The position numbers and the translations under genes were made by a program. DNA of 64,000 nt from Neolewinella antarctica (lineage in GTDB: Bacteria > Bacteroidota > Bacteroidia > Chitinophagales > Saprospiraceae). Position 1 is the stretch's first letter; each line of letters starts with the position of its first letter. Shown one piece after another: positions 39,519 to 48,598 of the stretch. The notes below the pieces were generated by a model. That model searched no databases. It saw only the letters and a list, made by a program, of their open reading frames with translations, and was not told where the DNA came from. The stretch is taken from the NCBI RefSeq assembly GCF_011927835.1, contig NZ_JAATJH010000004.1, positions 111,656 through 175,655 on the forward strand, given 5' to 3'.

Positions 39519-41217
39519 ACGCTACGAAAAAGATCCGTACCCCGGCTGCGGCTTTTTCGTCGAAGGGGAGGACCCGACGAGATGGATTGCTGCCGTTGAC
39601 CGCCTGGGATTAGACCCGGCACACATCAGGGTGTACGGATTACCCTCCCGGCGGGCCAACGTGCCGTGGGGTTATCTGGTGATTACTACCGGTGAATTAC
39701 CGGCGGACAAACTCGATCCATTTGCTTCCGCCCACCTGGCGGCAAGCCAACTAATCGTTCCGGCAAAATCACGGGTGCTGCCGGAATTGACGGATCATGA
39801 CCTCAAGCAATTGTTTCGGGAAGACACGTACGTGTTGCACCCCGATTTCGGACTATTTAAACTGATGTCTCCCCTCCTGATGAGTGACTGCCTGGTGGTG
39901 GAGGAAGTGCCGGTATTGGCTAGTCTGCGCCCGGCGGATTACGTTGTTTCGTCCGGGGAGGTCGTGGCGTTCAGTGTCGCCGCTACCCCGCGCGAGGACA
40001 TCGAAAGCGCTCTTGACGCGGGCGTAGCCAGGGAAAAGCTAGCGGACGCACCGCTCTCTCTTGCGGAAAAGCTGCGGCTCAAACTTTACGAGTCCGTCAT
40101 GACCGGCGACGGAGATAAGGCCACGTTGAACCCCAGGGCCGACAAACTCCAACGGCTGGCGGTAATGCTTGGTTTGTCTGGCGCGAACGCTCATGATCAC
40201 TTGCTGGAAGACTTCAGAGATCTTCAGAATAGAAATAAGCGCGAAGTGGATAAATTGCTCGACTTGATGCAAAAAGACCCCGAGGCGGCCCTGCGTTACG
40301 CCATCCCCCTCGATGAGCACGGGTCTTCGCGCGGTGGCCCTAAGGGTACATTCAAAATGCGGGACCGAGGCTCTGGCTTTTCCCTCTTCGGTGGCCGAGC
40401 CGGTGGTGCTGGTGGTTCCGTTGATATAGGGGATGAGCTTCACCGCTTACGCCAACAGTACGTAGCTACGGCTCGTGCGTTGGAAAACAGCGGTAAACAC
40501 GAAAAAGCCGCCTACGTGTACCTCAAACTACTCAAAAATCACACTGCGGCCGCGGAGACGCTGAAAAAAGGAAAGTTCTACGAGAAAGCAGCCGTAGTAT
40601 GCCTGCGCTACCTGAAAAATGAACGGGCGGCGGCCGAGTGCTACGAAGCCGGAAAAATTTATGCTGAGGCCATCACACTGTACGAGAAATTAGAAGACTG
40701 GGAAAAAGCAGGCGACCTCAACGTACTGCGGGGCGACGATGAATCCGCCCAAACCGCTTACGAACGGCAACTAGAAAAAGAACTGCTCCACAACGCGCTC
40801 ATCAGGGCCGCTAAGTTGAGCAAAGAGAAGTTGCGTAACCTTCCCCGGGCGCAGGAAATACTCCTCCGGGGGTGGGAGGAGAACGTCAACGCCTACAATT
40901 GTTTACAGTATTATTTAGCCAACATTACCGACGGTGAAGCAGCGTGGCGGGAAATCAAAAGAATTAGCGAACACCAATTAAACACCCAGAACGACAGGGT
41001 CTTTCTAAAGGTGTTGAGCGGTGAGTACGCTAAGAAAGACGAACACCGGGAAGACGTTAAGGACATGGCATACGGGCTGCTCTCGAAACTTCTTTCCGAC
41101 GGGAGAATATCCGCACACGAGTTACTGGCCTTCAACGATAAAAATAGTCGCTTGAGGGCGGATACGCTGCGGTATGAGCTAAGTAAGCATAAGGTGAGAA
41201 CCCGTCCGCCAGCTTAG
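39502..41217 (+). CDS. TPR-like solenoid protein of the ternary system
   Basis: The 571-residue soluble protein has an alpha/beta N-terminus (LKRYEKDPYPGCGFFVEGED; PSRRANVPWGYLVITTGELP) and a long helical solenoid (about 300-480) made of A-A-Y/C repeats: ENSGKHEKAAYVYLKLLKNH, GKFYEKAAVVCLRYLKNERA, GKIYAEAITLYEKLEDWEKA. A Gly-rich linker (about 278-310, GFSLFGGRAGGAGGS) separates them. Solenoids of this kind serve as protein-binding scaffolds, suiting a complex with the vWA-propeller protein. It is the last gene of the coupled operon and overlaps its predecessor by 17 bp. Confidence 0.78.
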   Translation: MELTLKRYEKDPYPGCGFFVEGEDPTRWIAAVDRLGLDPAHIRVYGLPSRRANVPWGYLVITTGELPADKLDPFASAHLAASQLIVPAKSRVLPELTDHDLKQLFREDTYVLHPDFGLFKLMSPLLMSDCLVVEEVPVLASLRPADYVVSSGEVVAFSVAATPREDIESALDAGVAREKLADAPLSLAEKLRLKLYESVMTGDGDKATLNPRADKLQRLAVMLGLSGANAHDHLLEDFRDLQNRNKREVDKLLDLMQKDPEAALRYAIPLDEHGSSRGGPKGTFKMRDRGSGFSLFGGRAGGAGGSVDIGDELHRLRQQYVATARALENSGKHEKAAYVYLKLLKNHTAAAETLKKGKFYEKAAVVCLRYLKNERAAAECYEAGKIYAEAITLYEKLEDWEKAGDLNVLRGDDESAQTAYERQLEKELLHNALIRAAKLSKEKLRNLPRAQEILLRGWEENVNAYNCLQYYLANITDGEAAWREIKRISEHQLNTQNDRVFLKVLSGEYAKKDEHREDVKDMAYGLLSKLLSDGRISAHELLAFNDKNSRLRADTLRYELSKHKVRTRPPA

Positions 41218-41330
41218 TTGAAGCATTTTATATTTCGCGCTGCTTATTTGGTGAGGGCGAACTTCACGTCGCCCGTTACTTTAACCGTGGCCATACAGAT
41301 AAATCAACAGGCATTGCATTTCCTTTAATA

Positions 41331-41356
41331 CCCGGCACCTGCGACCGCGCCCTCCC
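41331..41356. repeat. GC-rich dispersed repeat, short form
   Basis: CCCGGCACCTGCGACCGCGC followed by CCTCC, immediately beside the treS terminator on the minus strand. Confidence 0.85.
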
Positions 41357-41358
41357 CA

Positions 41359-41395
41359 ATAAAAAATGCCGGAGAACAATAAGTCCCCCGGCATT
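41359..41395 (-). terminator. Intrinsic terminator of treS
   Basis: On the minus strand AATGCCGG (41395-41388) pairs with CCGGCATT (41372-41365) and is followed by TTTTTTATT. It is 28 bp past the treS stop codon. Confidence 0.85.
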
Positions 41396-41422
41396 CGGTA
41401 ATCATACGGCATATAAAAGAGG

Positions 41423-44400
41423 TTACTCCTCATCCTCCACCAACTCAAGCAACCCCCGCAAAGGAACAATCGCCTGGCCAGGCCGGTAATTCAAATCATA
41501 CCGCAACTCCTGCAGCGCCTTCTCGATCCGGAACGTATCGAGCATCACTTCCAAATCGTGCTCGTCCGCAGGAAGCAAGCGCGTGCCGGTTGTTGCCTTC
41601 CGGTAAGCCGTTAGGAACTCCGCCGATAAATAGCGGTTGGCGGTGCGCAGCCAGTCTTCCAGGTGGGCGGCGGTTTCGTCGCGCAGGCCGGGGGCAAGGT
41701 CTTCGTAGACCAGGCCGCAAGCGTAACTGATACTCCGCATCAGGTTAGCAATGTCCTTGGCCGGGCTCCGACGCAGACGACGCTGGCTAAAGGTCCGATC
41801 GGGGTCGCCGTCGAAGTTGCGAATCACAAAGGTGTCGTCGACCTGCGCCAGTTGCATCAATGTGAAGTCTCCGTGAATACGAATCTTATCCGCCTCGATC
41901 TTGTGCGCGAAAAGACGCTTGAGCTTGGTGTGCATCTTTTCCTCCTGGGCCAGAAGTGCCTCGGCCAGACCGGCGGCGTCGTCATTGAGTTCCCCCATCG
42001 ACTTGCGGAGGAGATCGAGCGTCGACCGCACGTCTCCCTTCAAACCCGCGTAAACGCTGCGCTGGTAGTGCAGACTAAGCGCCTCTTTTTCGAAGTTCTT
42101 TTCCGAACTAACGTCGCTCATTACCGTGTGGTAGGAAGCAATCGTCCGTCCGAGTTCAGCTAGTTTCGTGATGAAAGGTGAACCCAACACATCCTGGATC
42201 GTCTCCGGCATGTCTGCGTACATGATTCGGTCGGTCACGGCAATTTCGTCGGGCTGGGCCTTCGGAGCCTCCCCGTTTTCGCGTTGCAGCAATGACACGA
42301 CGTCCTCGGCAAACCGCTGCATGTTATTCTCGACGTAATCCCAGGCGCTACCACCACTACTGATGCGCTGCTCGAAGATGGCGAGCGTCGCGTTCTGGGT
42401 GTTTTTTGGTGCGAAGTGCAAGGTGCCGACCACCGTCGGTGCGTTAGCAAATCCCCGGCGCGTAAGCATCCGCTTGATCTCCAGGTCGGGTACGTCCGTA
42501 GTGTCTACCCGGCGGTAGAACTTGATGGTGTAGTCTTTGGACTGCAACAGCATGTACTCCGTCCCGGAATGAAGCAAGCTAGCGGTCTGTGGCCCGGTAG
42601 TGGCCATCGAATCCTGAGCAACGAAATTAAATCCGGGCAATTCGCCGAATTCTTTTAGCCCGTCAACAAGGCCGCGGCGGTAGTCTTCGTCGTACAGCGC
42701 ATCGATCAAAACGACCTTATCGTCCTTGTAATTGACGAGGGCGATCGCTTCTTCCCGCTGTGCGTAATCGACTTCCTCCCGGAAATTATGGAACGCAATG
42801 GGTAATTGAATTAATTCCGGTAACCCCTCCAGGAAGTTAACCTGTAACAGCATCCAACCGAAGTGCCGCTGCGAATTTGTCTGCATCCGGTGGTCGAGAA
42901 TGGTTACTTCTTCCAGGTCTTCGGAACGGGCGCCTAACCAACTCGTGCTTTGCAGGTAGTTGGGTAGAATATCCGCCGTCAGCTTACGCAGGTTCTTGCG
43001 GTCGAAAAAGTCTTTTAGCTTGGTGGCGTTCAGTTCCGCCGTGACTAGTTGCCGACGATCGTCCCCTCCCAAATTAATAGATTCCAGTTGCAGCCAGTAG
43101 TAACCGTGGGAAGCTACCGTGACGACGTAGGGGTCGCGGCTTACGTCCGGGAAGTGCGTCCGCCCGAAGGCTTCGCGCACTTTGCTGCCTTCGAATTCCT
43201 GTAAATCCAGATTTACCGCCTGAGCGTGGCGGCTTAAGTTGACAACGACCACGACGGCCTCGTCTTCAAACTCCCGGATAAACGCCAAAATACGGCTGTT
43301 GTCGGGCGTGAGCCAGCGGATCGTTCCCCGGCCGAAAACTTTGGAAGTTTTCCGTTTGGCGAGTAGTTTTTTGGTCCAATTTAGCAGCGAGTTCGGATTC
43401 TGCTGCTGGCGCTTGACGTTCACCCAGCGGTAGGAATATTCCGTATCGCGAATTACGGGCAGGTAAAGAGAGTGCGGGTTGGCCTCGGAGAAACCGGCGT
43501 TCTCGTTACTGTTCCACTGCATCGGTGTCCGGACGCCGTCGCGATCACCGAGGTAGTAATTGTCGCCCATACCGATCTCGTCTCCGTAGTAAAGGACGGG
43601 CGTGCCGGGCAGGCTCATCAGCAGCACGTTCAGCAGCTCGATCTTATTGCGGTCGTTATCCATCAGCGGCGCGAGGCGGCGGCGGATACCGAGGTTGATG
43701 CGGGCCGTGCGGTCACTGGCGTAGACGTTGTACATGAAGTCGCGCTCCTCGTCGGTTACCATTTCCAGCGTCAGCTCGTCGTGGTTACGCAGGAAAGTAG
43801 CCCACTGGCAGTTTTCGGGGATGGCGGGCGTCTGGTCGAAAATGTCCGTGATCGGGTGGCGGTCTTCCATCTTGACGCTCATGTAGAGCCGTGGCATCAA
43901 TGGAAAATGGTAATTCATGTGACACTCGTCGCCGTCACCGAAGTAGCTGGCGCTTTCCTCCGGCCACATATTGGCTTCGGCCAGGAAAAGGACGTTGTCG
44001 TAGTTCTCATCGACGTACTTGCGTAGTTTCTTGAGGAAGACGTGGGTTTCCGGCAGGTTCTCGCCGTTGGTGCCTTCGCGCTCGAAAAGGTAGGGGATGG
44101 CGTCGAGGCGGAACCCATCGATGCCCATGTCCATCCAGTAAGCCAGCACGTCGAAGATCTCCTGTTGGACGTGCTCGCTGTCGTAGTTGAGGTCAGGCTG
44201 GTGGTGGAAAAAGCGGTGCCAGTAGTACTGTTTTGCGACCGGGTCCCAAGTCCAGTTGCTCGTCTCGGTATCGGTAAAGATGATGCGGACGTCGGGGTAT
44301 TTCTGGTCGTCGTCGCTCCACACGTAGTAATCGCGTTCCTTGCTGCCGATCGGTGCGTTGCGCGCGCGTTGGAACCAGGGGTGCTGGTCCGACGTGTGGT

Positions 44401-44725
44401 TGATCACCAGTTCGGTGATTACCTGGAGGCCCCGCTGGTGGGCGGCGTCGAGGAAGCGTTTGAAGTCGTCGAGGTTACCGTAGGCGTTCGAGACTTTGTA
44501 GTAGTCCTGAATATCGTAGCCATCGTCCCGCAGCGGGCTGGGGTAGAAGGGGAGGACCCAGATGGCGGTGATGCCGAGTTCTTCGAGGTAGTCGAGCTTC
44601 TGTTCGAGGCCGGCGAAGTCACCGATGCCATCGGCGTTGCTGTCGTAAAAACCTTTGATGTTCAGCTCGTAAATGATGGCGTCCTTGTACCATAAAGGCT
44701 CGCGACGGTAGGCGGTTGTGCTCAT
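41423..44725 (-). CDS. treS: Trehalose synthase fused to maltokinase-like domain (TreS-Pep2)
   Basis: The 1100-residue enzyme starts with a GH13 trehalose synthase (about 10-560), which interconverts maltose and trehalose. Visible are YQELNIKGF-like WYKDAIIYELNIKGFYD, ELVINHTSDQHPW, the nucleophile region IDGFRLDAIPY, acid/base LFLAEANMWPE and FLRNHDELTLE. The C-terminal half (about 640-1100) is maltokinase-like (RIHGDFTLMQLAQVDDTFVI then RNFDGDP, with the catalytic HGD), which would phosphorylate maltose for glycogen-like glucan synthesis. The fusion thus channels trehalose to maltose-1-phosphate. It is monocistronic, with a terminator downstream and a perfect inverted repeat in its leader (44731-44766). 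Confidence 0.95.
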   Translation of the reverse strand: MSTTAYRREPLWYKDAIIYELNIKGFYDSNADGIGDFAGLEQKLDYLEELGITAIWVLPFYPSPLRDDGYDIQDYYKVSNAYGNLDDFKRFLDAAHQRGLQVITELVINHTSDQHPWFQRARNAPIGSKERDYYVWSDDDQKYPDVRIIFTDTETSNWTWDPVAKQYYWHRFFHHQPDLNYDSEHVQQEIFDVLAYWMDMGIDGFRLDAIPYLFEREGTNGENLPETHVFLKKLRKYVDENYDNVLFLAEANMWPEESASYFGDGDECHMNYHFPLMPRLYMSVKMEDRHPITDIFDQTPAIPENCQWATFLRNHDELTLEMVTDEERDFMYNVYASDRTARINLGIRRRLAPLMDNDRNKIELLNVLLMSLPGTPVLYYGDEIGMGDNYYLGDRDGVRTPMQWNSNENAGFSEANPHSLYLPVIRDTEYSYRWVNVKRQQQNPNSLLNWTKKLLAKRKTSKVFGRGTIRWLTPDNSRILAFIREFEDEAVVVVVNLSRHAQAVNLDLQEFEGSKVREAFGRTHFPDVSRDPYVVTVASHGYYWLQLESINLGGDDRRQLVTAELNATKLKDFFDRKNLRKLTADILPNYLQSTSWLGARSEDLEEVTILDHRMQTNSQRHFGWMLLQVNFLEGLPELIQLPIAFHNFREEVDYAQREEAIALVNYKDDKVVLIDALYDEDYRRGLVDGLKEFGELPGFNFVAQDSMATTGPQTASLLHSGTEYMLLQSKDYTIKFYRRVDTTDVPDLEIKRMLTRRGFANAPTVVGTLHFAPKNTQNATLAIFEQRISSGGSAWDYVENNMQRFAEDVVSLLQRENGEAPKAQPDEIAVTDRIMYADMPETIQDVLGSPFITKLAELGRTIASYHTVMSDVSSEKNFEKEALSLHYQRSVYAGLKGDVRSTLDLLRKSMGELNDDAAGLAEALLAQEEKMHTKLKRLFAHKIEADKIRIHGDFTLMQLAQVDDTFVIRNFDGDPDRTFSQRRLRRSPAKDIANLMRSISYACGLVYEDLAPGLRDETAAHLEDWLRTANRYLSAEFLTAYRKATTGTRLLPADEHDLEVMLDTFRIEKALQELRYDLNYRPGQAIVPLRGLLELVEDEE

Positions 44726-44730
44726 AGATT

Positions 44731-44766
44731 GGGGTCTGCTAGATTGAGTCTACGAAGGTAGACCCC
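44731..44766. promoter_or_regulatory. Nested inverted repeat in the treS leader
   Basis: GGGGTCT (44731-44737) pairs with AGACCCC (44760-44766), and GTCTAC-gaag-GTAGAC (44748-44763) forms a perfect six-base stem between them. The structure begins 6 bp before the treS start codon, where it could hide the ribosome site or serve as an operator. Confidence 0.5.
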
Positions 44767-45027
44767 GTAAAAACGCACTGTTAGGTGGGATGTGCAAATT
44801 TTTTTGGGAAGATGTTGAAAATAGGTGGGGTCGCTGTTCACGAGATGGGCGCGGTCGCCGGTGCCGGGATCAGGGGAGCCGCAAGGTGATTCACCTAAAG
44901 GCCGAGCATTACTCATTACCCCGGCACCCGCGGCCGCGCTGTATCTGCGATAAAAAGAACAAAGATTTGCAAGAATTACTGAAAGGTTTGTAGACACTTA
45001 CCCGTATCATTTTAATAATTGATGTCA
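44767..45027. other. Intergenic stretch with paired GC-rich repeats
   Basis: Two GC-rich repeats lie in opposite orientation at 44847-44868 and 44919-44940 with 50 bp between. Together they could form a large hairpin. Several overlapping open frames here are translations of repeats and are not credible as genes. Confidence 0.6.
44847..44940. repeat. Inverted pair of GC-rich dispersed repeats
   Basis: GGGCGCGGTCGCCGGTGCCG (44847) faces CCCGGCACCCGCGGCCGCGC (44920), the two arms being imperfect reverse complements 18 to 20 bases long. This is the only place in the window with the short form as a facing pair. Confidence 0.8.
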
Positions 45028-45047
45028 CGCAGATTATTTCAGCACAA

Positions 45048-45118
45048 AAGCACAAAAATCGGTGTACGGCTACGCCGAAACACCTTCTACTCACTCTTGT
45101 GTTTTTGTGTTTATGTGG
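45048..45118. repeat. Imperfect inverted repeat upstream of a GNAT gene
   Basis: GCACAAAAGCACAAAAA on the left and TTGTGTTTTTGTGTTT on the right pair across GGTGT-ACGGCTACGCCGA-AACACC, which itself has the hairpin CGGC-TAC-GCCG. The rest of the region up to 45233 is unremarkable. Confidence 0.6.
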
Positions 45119-45233
45119 CATAATCCGGTTGCGTAAGGTCAGTTAATAATTGTTCACTCACCGACCTCCTTCATATCCGTGATCTCAGTTGTTACCTCAT
45201 TACCGTAACTCGACCCGAATACCCAAGAAACCC

Positions 45234-45668
45234 ATGCCGCCCGATCTATCCTTCCGCTCCCTAAATCCCACCCACGCCCCCCGCGTCGTCGAGCTGGTCC
45301 ACCTCCTCAACCCCGCCATACCGACCGCAGAACTAGCCGCCCGCCTCGTCACCCAGTGGGATTTCGACGGCTACTACTGCTTCGGCCTCTTCCGTGCCGA
45401 AGAACTCATCGGCGTCGCCAGCGCCTGGGTCAGCGTACGCCTTTACGGCGGCAAACTCGTCGAGCTCGATAACGTGATCGTCGACCCGGCGGCGCGCGGC
45501 GGCACCGGAAGCTATTTTATGGAGCAACTACAAGCGTGGGCGAGAGCGGAGAACTGCGTCCGCATGGAACTAAAAACTTACGTCACCAACGCCCGCTCCC
45601 ATAAATTCTACTTCGACCACGGTTTTGACTTACGGGCCTTTTATTTTGTCAAAGCGCTGGTGGACTAG
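45234..45668 (+). CDS. GNAT-family N-acetyltransferase
   Basis: This 144-residue acetyltransferase has the typical order of a GNAT fold: LSFRSLNPTHAPRVVELVHL, GYYCFGLFRAEELIGVASAW, the acetyl-CoA strand and loop VELDNVIVDPAARGGTGSYF, and NARSHKFYFDHGFDLRAFYF. I start at Met 45234 because the upstream extension (MLPHYRNSTRIPKKP) does not look like family sequence. The acceptor is unknown. The gene is monocistronic between a repeat-rich spacer and a long spacer with two further repeats. Confidence 0.85.
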   Translation: MPPDLSFRSLNPTHAPRVVELVHLLNPAIPTAELAARLVTQWDFDGYYCFGLFRAEELIGVASAWVSVRLYGGKLVELDNVIVDPAARGGTGSYFMEQLQAWARAENCVRMELKTYVTNARSHKFYFDHGFDLRAFYFVKALVD

Positions 45669-45697
45669 AAGCCTCAGTCCACCGTGATACGCCGGTT

Positions 45698-45738
45698 AGC
45701 GCGGTCCCGATCCCGATAGCTATCGGGAGTGCCGGGGC
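45698..45738. repeat. GC-rich dispersed repeat, hairpin form
   Basis: GCGCGGTCCCGATCCCGATA then GCTATCGGGAGTGCCGGGG, with the stem CCCGATAG/CTATCGGG, similar to the copies at 25542 and 57481. Confidence 0.8.
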
Positions 45739-45828
45739 ATCCGGGGAGGTGGGAATTACCAGAGCTATTTACTGGATTTTCGAAGACTTGCCGAGTGAAG
45801 GACGTTCGGGCCGCTCTTTTTCCACCTT

Positions 45829-45886
45829 CCCCGCACCGGCGACGCGTTAGCTAGTCCCGTACTTAGTCGGGGCGGCCGCGCCCAAA
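45829..45886. repeat. GC-rich dispersed repeat, composite form
   Basis: CCCCGCACCGGCGACGCGTT, then a hairpin GTCCCGTACTTAGTCGGGGC and the short-form ending GGCCGCGCCC. It joins elements of the short and long types. Confidence 0.7.
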
Positions 45887-45992
45887 AACAGGTGGCTAGA
45901 CATTTATTACTGATCCGTAGCTATGCAAAAGGTTAAATTAGCCGGCCCGCAAGATTGCGGTAAGCCACAAACAACGCTAACCTTCCGCCCGT

Positions 45993-48506
45993 ATGCTCCT
46001 TATCCGATTGGTTCTGGTTGCTGTGTGTACGCTGTTTTCCCTGATTGGCCACGCACAGGGAGAACCAATGAACTTTCGGGACGGCCGCGTGAAGGCCGCC
46101 TGGGAAAAAGTCTACCAGCAGGACTTCGACGGAGCGCTCGCAATACTCACGCCGATCTACGGTAATTGCGGAGAAAGTGTAAACCGGCATTGCAACGAAG
46201 TACGTCTCGCTATCGCCTCCTGCAATTTTTTCAAGGACGCCGACCTCACCCTCGCCCTCCTGGATACCGTGACGATGAATACGGATACGTCCGACGCCGC
46301 TTTACGGGGCCGGATCGTACGCGTCCGCGCCCAGGTTGCCCTGCAACGAGGCGACATGGGTGGCTCGGAAGCCCTGCTCCGCCAAGCGCTCGACTACCTG
46401 CACGAAGCGGACGACCCCGCGCCCCGCGATCTGGTCAACGTGCACAGCGACCTGGCCATGATGGGGTTGTATAATGCGGAAGCCGACATCGACGCCGCCG
46501 CGGAGGCGACAACTGCGCTACAAATCGCGGGCAACGACACTCAGTTGCGCATCGAAGCGATCATGGTGCGCGCCATTATTGCTACGGCCGTGGAAGACGA
46601 TCAGGTCGCTTCCGAACGTGGCTTCCGGCAGGCCATCGACATTGCGCTGGCGGACACTGCCTTCCACAGCCAACTCGGTGGCCTTTACCACAACCTTTCT
46701 ACCTTTTACTCCCGGCAAGATCAGTTTGAGGAGGCCCTGGTGGCCATTGAGATGGCGATCGAATCAGACAAAGAATATATTCAGGAAGGACTAAAATTCG
46801 CCGTATTTCAAAAAGCCAACATCCTGAACGAGCTTGGACGTTACGCAGCCGTCGTGGAATTGGCTAACGAAAGCATTCGTCACTACGGGGAAGGGAATTG
46901 GTACCTACAAGACGCCTTTGCCTACCTCGATACCGCCAAAACACTTAATTTAAATAACGTCCACCAAGTTTACGGCCTGCGCGCTGCCGCTTTACTGGAA
47001 ATAGGAGATAGCGTGCAGGCACTCGCGGACCACTACGCGCAACTGGACGTGCGTGATGCACTGCGCGCACGCTCCATCAACGAAGTCAGTCAGCAATACT
47101 GGAGCCGGCAACACAAGGATGATTTTGATCGAGCAGTTGAGTTATTAATTCAGTTGGGCCGCCCGTGGGAAGCCCTGTTCTTCAGCGACCGCGTTAAGAG
47201 TACCGCGCTGTTGCGGGAATACGAACGCCGCCGGGGCAAAGGACCCGTAGCGGTACCCGACTCCACGTTCTGGCAGCGGTACGCCGCGCGGGAACGGACC
47301 GACATTGTCGCTTACCACGTGGGGCGGCAAACGCAGCTTTATTTTCACCTCGCGCCGAGTGGCCGGCTGGAAGTTCAGCGACTGGATTTGACGAATACGA
47401 ACCTCGGTGAATTAATCGGAGCGTTCAAAGAAAGCATCTACGGAAGTGCTTACCAGCGGGTGAGTATGCGGTCGGCAGTGCAGCAGGATAGTCTCTATCT
47501 CTGCTACCAACGCCTGGGCGATACGCTGGCCAAACTGCTACTCCCCGCCACGCTTGCGACGGATAAGCTACTGATCATTCCCGACGGTGCGCTTCACCAT
47601 TTGCCCTTCGTAGCGCTCCCGTGGGGGGACGGTAGCGCGGCTTCCGTCGACTTCACCAACCAAGCATACCTGGGGGATAAAATTAAGGTTCGTTTCGACC
47701 ACGGGTTAGCACAGCAGGCCCGCCACGCCACACGCGAGAACTTACTGGCTACCGAAGAGAATCTGATCGCCTTTGCCCCCAGCTTTGCCGGGAGCGAAAG
47801 GGCTGCCTCCACTTTGCGGGGGCGGGAAGATTTTCGCGGCGGCCCCGGGCTGCCCCCGCTGCTGCATAACCTTGCTGAAGTTGAGGCCATTGCGGACGTA
47901 ATGGACGCTACGCTACTGGTGGGGGAAGAAGCTAGTCTGGCGGCTTTCCTGGCGCGGAGTGCTCAGGCCCTGACGGTTCACGTGTCCAGCCACGGCGTAG
48001 TGAACGCTACTCAGCCGGGCAGTAGCTTCATCGCTTTTCGCCAGACAACCGATACGCTGGACGCTAAGGAGCTCCTATTCTACGAGGACTTATCCAAACT
48101 AAACATGCTCAACGAAATGGTGGTGCTTTCCGCCTGCGAGACCAGCCTGGGTAAAGTGGCCCCCGGGGAAGGCGTGCTGAGCATCGGCAATGCCTTCACC
48201 GCCGCCGGCGTCCGCACGACGGTGTCGAGCCGCTGGCAAGTCGATGATGAGGCAACTAAAGAGTTCATGGTTCATTTCTACGAAGCCCTTGCGCGGGGGG
48301 AAGACCGCTCGGTGGCCCTCTTCTCCGCCCAAACTGCACTCCGTCAGGACAACCGCTACACCCACCCTTACTACTGGGCCGGGTTTTTGATACAGGGTGC
48401 GGACGGAGTGATCAAAACGGCTACCGTGTTCAACTGGAATTATTTTCTTCTGTTCCTGGGTGCCATCAGTCTGGCTATATTAGCAGCGTACGTACTAAAA
48501 GAATAA
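45993..48506 (+). CDS. TPR-CHAT protease, exported and membrane-anchored
   Basis: The 837-residue protein has a signal peptide (MLLIRLVLVAVCTLFSLIGH), about a dozen TPR-like helical repeats (about 30-400, for example LSTFYSRQDQFEEALVAIEM), and a caspase-like CHAT domain (about 500-795). The catalytic pair is His667 in HVSSHG and Cys715 in LSACETS, with HHLPFVALPWG and a typical VSSRWQVDDEATKEFM. A final hydrophobic segment (FLLFLGAISLAILAAYVL) anchors the C-terminus. So the protease domain should face the periplasm, attached by a C-terminal helix. CHAT proteases in bacteria are often gated effectors of signalling or defence complexes, but no partner is adjacent. Confidence 0.88.
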   Translation: MLLIRLVLVAVCTLFSLIGHAQGEPMNFRDGRVKAAWEKVYQQDFDGALAILTPIYGNCGESVNRHCNEVRLAIASCNFFKDADLTLALLDTVTMNTDTSDAALRGRIVRVRAQVALQRGDMGGSEALLRQALDYLHEADDPAPRDLVNVHSDLAMMGLYNAEADIDAAAEATTALQIAGNDTQLRIEAIMVRAIIATAVEDDQVASERGFRQAIDIALADTAFHSQLGGLYHNLSTFYSRQDQFEEALVAIEMAIESDKEYIQEGLKFAVFQKANILNELGRYAAVVELANESIRHYGEGNWYLQDAFAYLDTAKTLNLNNVHQVYGLRAAALLEIGDSVQALADHYAQLDVRDALRARSINEVSQQYWSRQHKDDFDRAVELLIQLGRPWEALFFSDRVKSTALLREYERRRGKGPVAVPDSTFWQRYAARERTDIVAYHVGRQTQLYFHLAPSGRLEVQRLDLTNTNLGELIGAFKESIYGSAYQRVSMRSAVQQDSLYLCYQRLGDTLAKLLLPATLATDKLLIIPDGALHHLPFVALPWGDGSAASVDFTNQAYLGDKIKVRFDHGLAQQARHATRENLLATEENLIAFAPSFAGSERAASTLRGREDFRGGPGLPPLLHNLAEVEAIADVMDATLLVGEEASLAAFLARSAQALTVHVSSHGVVNATQPGSSFIAFRQTTDTLDAKELLFYEDLSKLNMLNEMVVLSACETSLGKVAPGEGVLSIGNAFTAAGVRTTVSSRWQVDDEATKEFMVHFYEALARGEDRSVALFSAQTALRQDNRYTHPYYWAGFLIQGADGVIKTATVFNWNYFLLFLGAISLAILAAYVLKE

Positions 48507-48523
48507 GCATAGTCTAGCCTATA

Positions 48524-48591
<68 letters not shown>

Positions 48592-48598
48592 TAATCTC

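Larger units (their letters stand above)
45669..45992. other. Repeat-bearing spacer before the CHAT gene
   Basis: It contains a long-form GC-rich repeat at 45698-45738 and a composite one at 45829-45886. No gene is supported. The sequence between them shows nothing further. Confidence 0.5.

Noticed and set aside
44042-44695. 217-residue open frame opposite treS
   Set aside because: The minus strand here encodes the highly conserved GH13 catalytic motifs; the plus-strand frame is Val/Asp-rich shadow.
34554-48506. A single defence island joining the ternary operon to the TPR-CHAT protease
   Set aside because: A monocistronic trehalose gene, a GNAT gene and several repeats lie between them, and the CHAT protein carries a signal peptide, so a shared complex is not supported.
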